NCBI GenBank assembly: GCA_001797905.1
Contig: MGQS01000033.1
Span: 1-6,737, forward strand
Source of the DNA: Deltaproteobacteria bacterium RBG_16_54_11
GTDB lineage: Bacteria; Desulfobacterota; B13-G15; RBG-16-54-18
Direction of reading: 5' to 3'
Length of the DNA: 6,737 bases
Shown here: positions 5,618 through 6,737 of the stretch, piece after piece
Layout: every line of letters begins with the position of its first letter
Numbering within the stretch: the stretch's first letter is position 1
Position numbers and translations under genes: made by a program
Notes under the pieces: generated by a model
What the model saw: only the letters and a program-made list of their open reading frames with translations
Database searches by the model: none
Told to the model about the DNA's origin: nothing

Positions 5618-6737
5618 ATGCGCTCAGACGCCATGAAAAAGGGGTTGGAGCGGGCTCCACACCGCTCCCTGTTTAAGGCCATGGGGTACACCGATGAGGA
5701 GCTGGCAAGGCCTTTTATCGGCATAGCCAACTCGGCCAACGAGGTCATCCCCGGCCACATCCACTTGCACCGCGTCGCCCAGGCTGTCAAAGAAGGGATC
5801 AGGATGGCTGGGGGAACCCCTCTGGAGTTCTCCACCATCGGGATCTGCGACGGTATCGCCATGGGGCATGAGGGGATGAAATACTCCCTTGGCTCACGAG
5901 AGCTCATCGCCGATTCGGTGGAGGTGATGGCCATGGCCTACCCCTTCGATGGGCTGATTTTGATAGCCAACTGCGATAAGATCGTTCCCGGGATGATGAT
6001 GGCCATGGCGCGCCTGAACATCCCCGCTATCCTGGTGAGCGGCGGTCCCATGCTCACCGGCTGGCATGGGGGCAAGGAGACGGATGTCATCACGGTCTTT
6101 GAGGCCGTGGGCAAGGTAGCGGCAGGTCGGATGTCTGTTGAAGAGCTCACAGAGCTGGAATGTGCTGCCTGCCCGGGTCCCGGTTCCTGCGCCGGCATGT
6201 TTACCGCAAACTCCATGAACTGCCTTTCCGAGGCCTTGGGCATAGCCCTGCCAGGCAATGGAACCATCCCTGCCGTGGATGCCGCCCGTGTCCGCCTGGC
6301 CAAGGAGGCCGGGAATAAGATAGTTGAGCTCATCCAGCAAGGGATCAAACCGCAGGCAATCCTCACGATGGAGGCCTTTGCCAATGCCATTGCCGTCGAT
6401 ATGGCCTTTGGCGGCTCCACCAATACGACCCTGCACCTGCCGGCTGTGGCATATGAGGCAGGCCTGACGATTGACCTGGAGATCTTCAACCGGATCAGCC
6501 ACAAGACCCCTCACTTGTGCAACCTCTCTCCCGGCGGACCTCACCACCTCCAGGACCTCCATCGAGCCGGCGGCATCCCCGCCCTTATGGGGGAGCTGGC
6601 CAAGGGGGGGTTGATCACCACTGATTGCTTGACCGTGACAGGCAAAAAGGTGAAGGAGAATATTAAATCAGCGCCTATACTCGATCCCGAAGTGATCCGG
6701 CCCTTGGGAAACCCCTATCACCCCACTGGCGGGCTGG
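5618..6737 (+). CDS. ilvD: Dihydroxy-acid dehydratase (partial, 3' end cut off)
   Basis: IlvD dehydrates 2,3-dihydroxy-3-methylbutanoate and -pentanoate to the 2-oxoacids that precede valine and isoleucine. The window holds 373 codons of a family usually about 550-570 long, with no frameshift. ATG 5618 has GAGGAGA (5606-5612) five bases upstream; the gene begins 10 nt after the cimA stop. Visible motifs are IPGHIHL (44-50), TIGICDGIAMGHEGMKYSL (73-91), NCDKIVPGM (118-126) and CPGPGSCAGMFTANSMN (185-201), then GGSTNTTLHL and LHRAGG further on. By comparison with E. coli IlvD, Cys119 and Cys191 are the expected Fe-S ligands, and Asp78, Asp120 and carboxylated Lys121 the Mg ligands. Gly-His (46-47) replaces the Cys-Asn of the plant/mycobacterial [2Fe-2S] group, so this belongs with the E. 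coli/archaeal-like branch, probably oxygen-sensitive. The edda/Edd sister family is less likely given the cimA context. Confidence 0.95.
   Translation, partial: MRSDAMKKGLERAPHRSLFKAMGYTDEELARPFIGIANSANEVIPGHIHLHRVAQAVKEGIRMAGGTPLEFSTIGICDGIAMGHEGMKYSLGSRELIADSVEVMAMAYPFDGLILIANCDKIVPGMMMAMARLNIPAILVSGGPMLTGWHGGKETDVITVFEAVGKVAAGRMSVEELTELECAACPGPGSCAGMFTANSMNCLSEALGIALPGNGTIPAVDAARVRLAKEAGNKIVELIQQGIKPQAILTMEAFANAIAVDMAFGGSTNTTLHLPAVAYEAGLTIDLEIFNRISHKTPHLCNLSPGGPHHLQDLHRAGGIPALMGELAKGGLITTDCLTVTGKKVKENIKSAPILDPEVIRPLGNPYHPTGGL

Noticed and set aside
5104..5934. Long minus-strand open frame (276 codons) opposite the cimA/ilvD junction
   Set aside because: It lies wholly opposite two conserved genes in GC-rich DNA, where long antisense frames are common. 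Its translation shows no recognisable domain.
5894..6562. Minus-strand open frame (222 codons), rich in His and Gly, opposite ilvD
   Set aside because: Its composition is what reverse-complemented Ala/Met/Gly codons give; ilvD on the + strand is unmistakable.

Overview
The window reads as a piece of chromosome from an anaerobic or microaerophilic Gram-negative bacterium, most likely in or near the Desulfobacterota (Geobacter-like 'deltaproteobacteria'). The reasons are inferential. From bp 302 on the DNA is GC-rich by eye. The order acpS - nnr - tsaE - lysC - cimA is the one I recall from Geobacter relatives. Isoleucine precursors are made by the citramalate route. I could not run a taxonomic search. 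Every recognisable gene lies on the + strand.

Region 1 (1-301) is AT-rich: I count 99 G/C in the first 300 bases (33%). It holds the last 82 codons of a gene resembling the C-terminal end of a spermidine-synthase-like protein, then a 50-bp gap with no visible terminator, convincing promoter or Shine-Dalgarno sequence.

Region 2 (302-2751) is a housekeeping cluster. acpS is the holo-ACP synthase. nnr is a fused NAD(P)HX epimerase/dehydratase. tsaE is the ATPase of the tRNA t6A system. The genes are packed tightly: 1 nt between acpS and nnr, and a 53-bp overlap between nnr and tsaE.

Region 3 (2781-6737) is an amino-acid biosynthesis block. lysC is aspartate kinase, with a well-placed internal start for a beta subunit. 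cimA is (R)-citramalate synthase and touches the lysC stop. ilvD is dihydroxy-acid dehydratase, starts 10 nt after cimA and runs off the right edge. lysC opens the aspartate family (Lys, Met, Thr). cimA opens a threonine-independent route to isoleucine from pyruvate and acetyl-CoA, and ilvD does the last dehydration of both isoleucine and valine synthesis. With gaps of 29 nt or less, all six genes from acpS on could be one transcript.

I see no new defence, mobile or regulatory system here. The points most worth a second look are: (a) a 28-bp near-identical repeat (26/28) shared by the middle of tsaE and the first codons of cimA, read in different frames and lying in an apparently expanded TsaE loop; (b) the internal start in lysC; (c) the sharp base-composition break at about bp 300, where a foreign-looking gene end abuts a conserved cluster.
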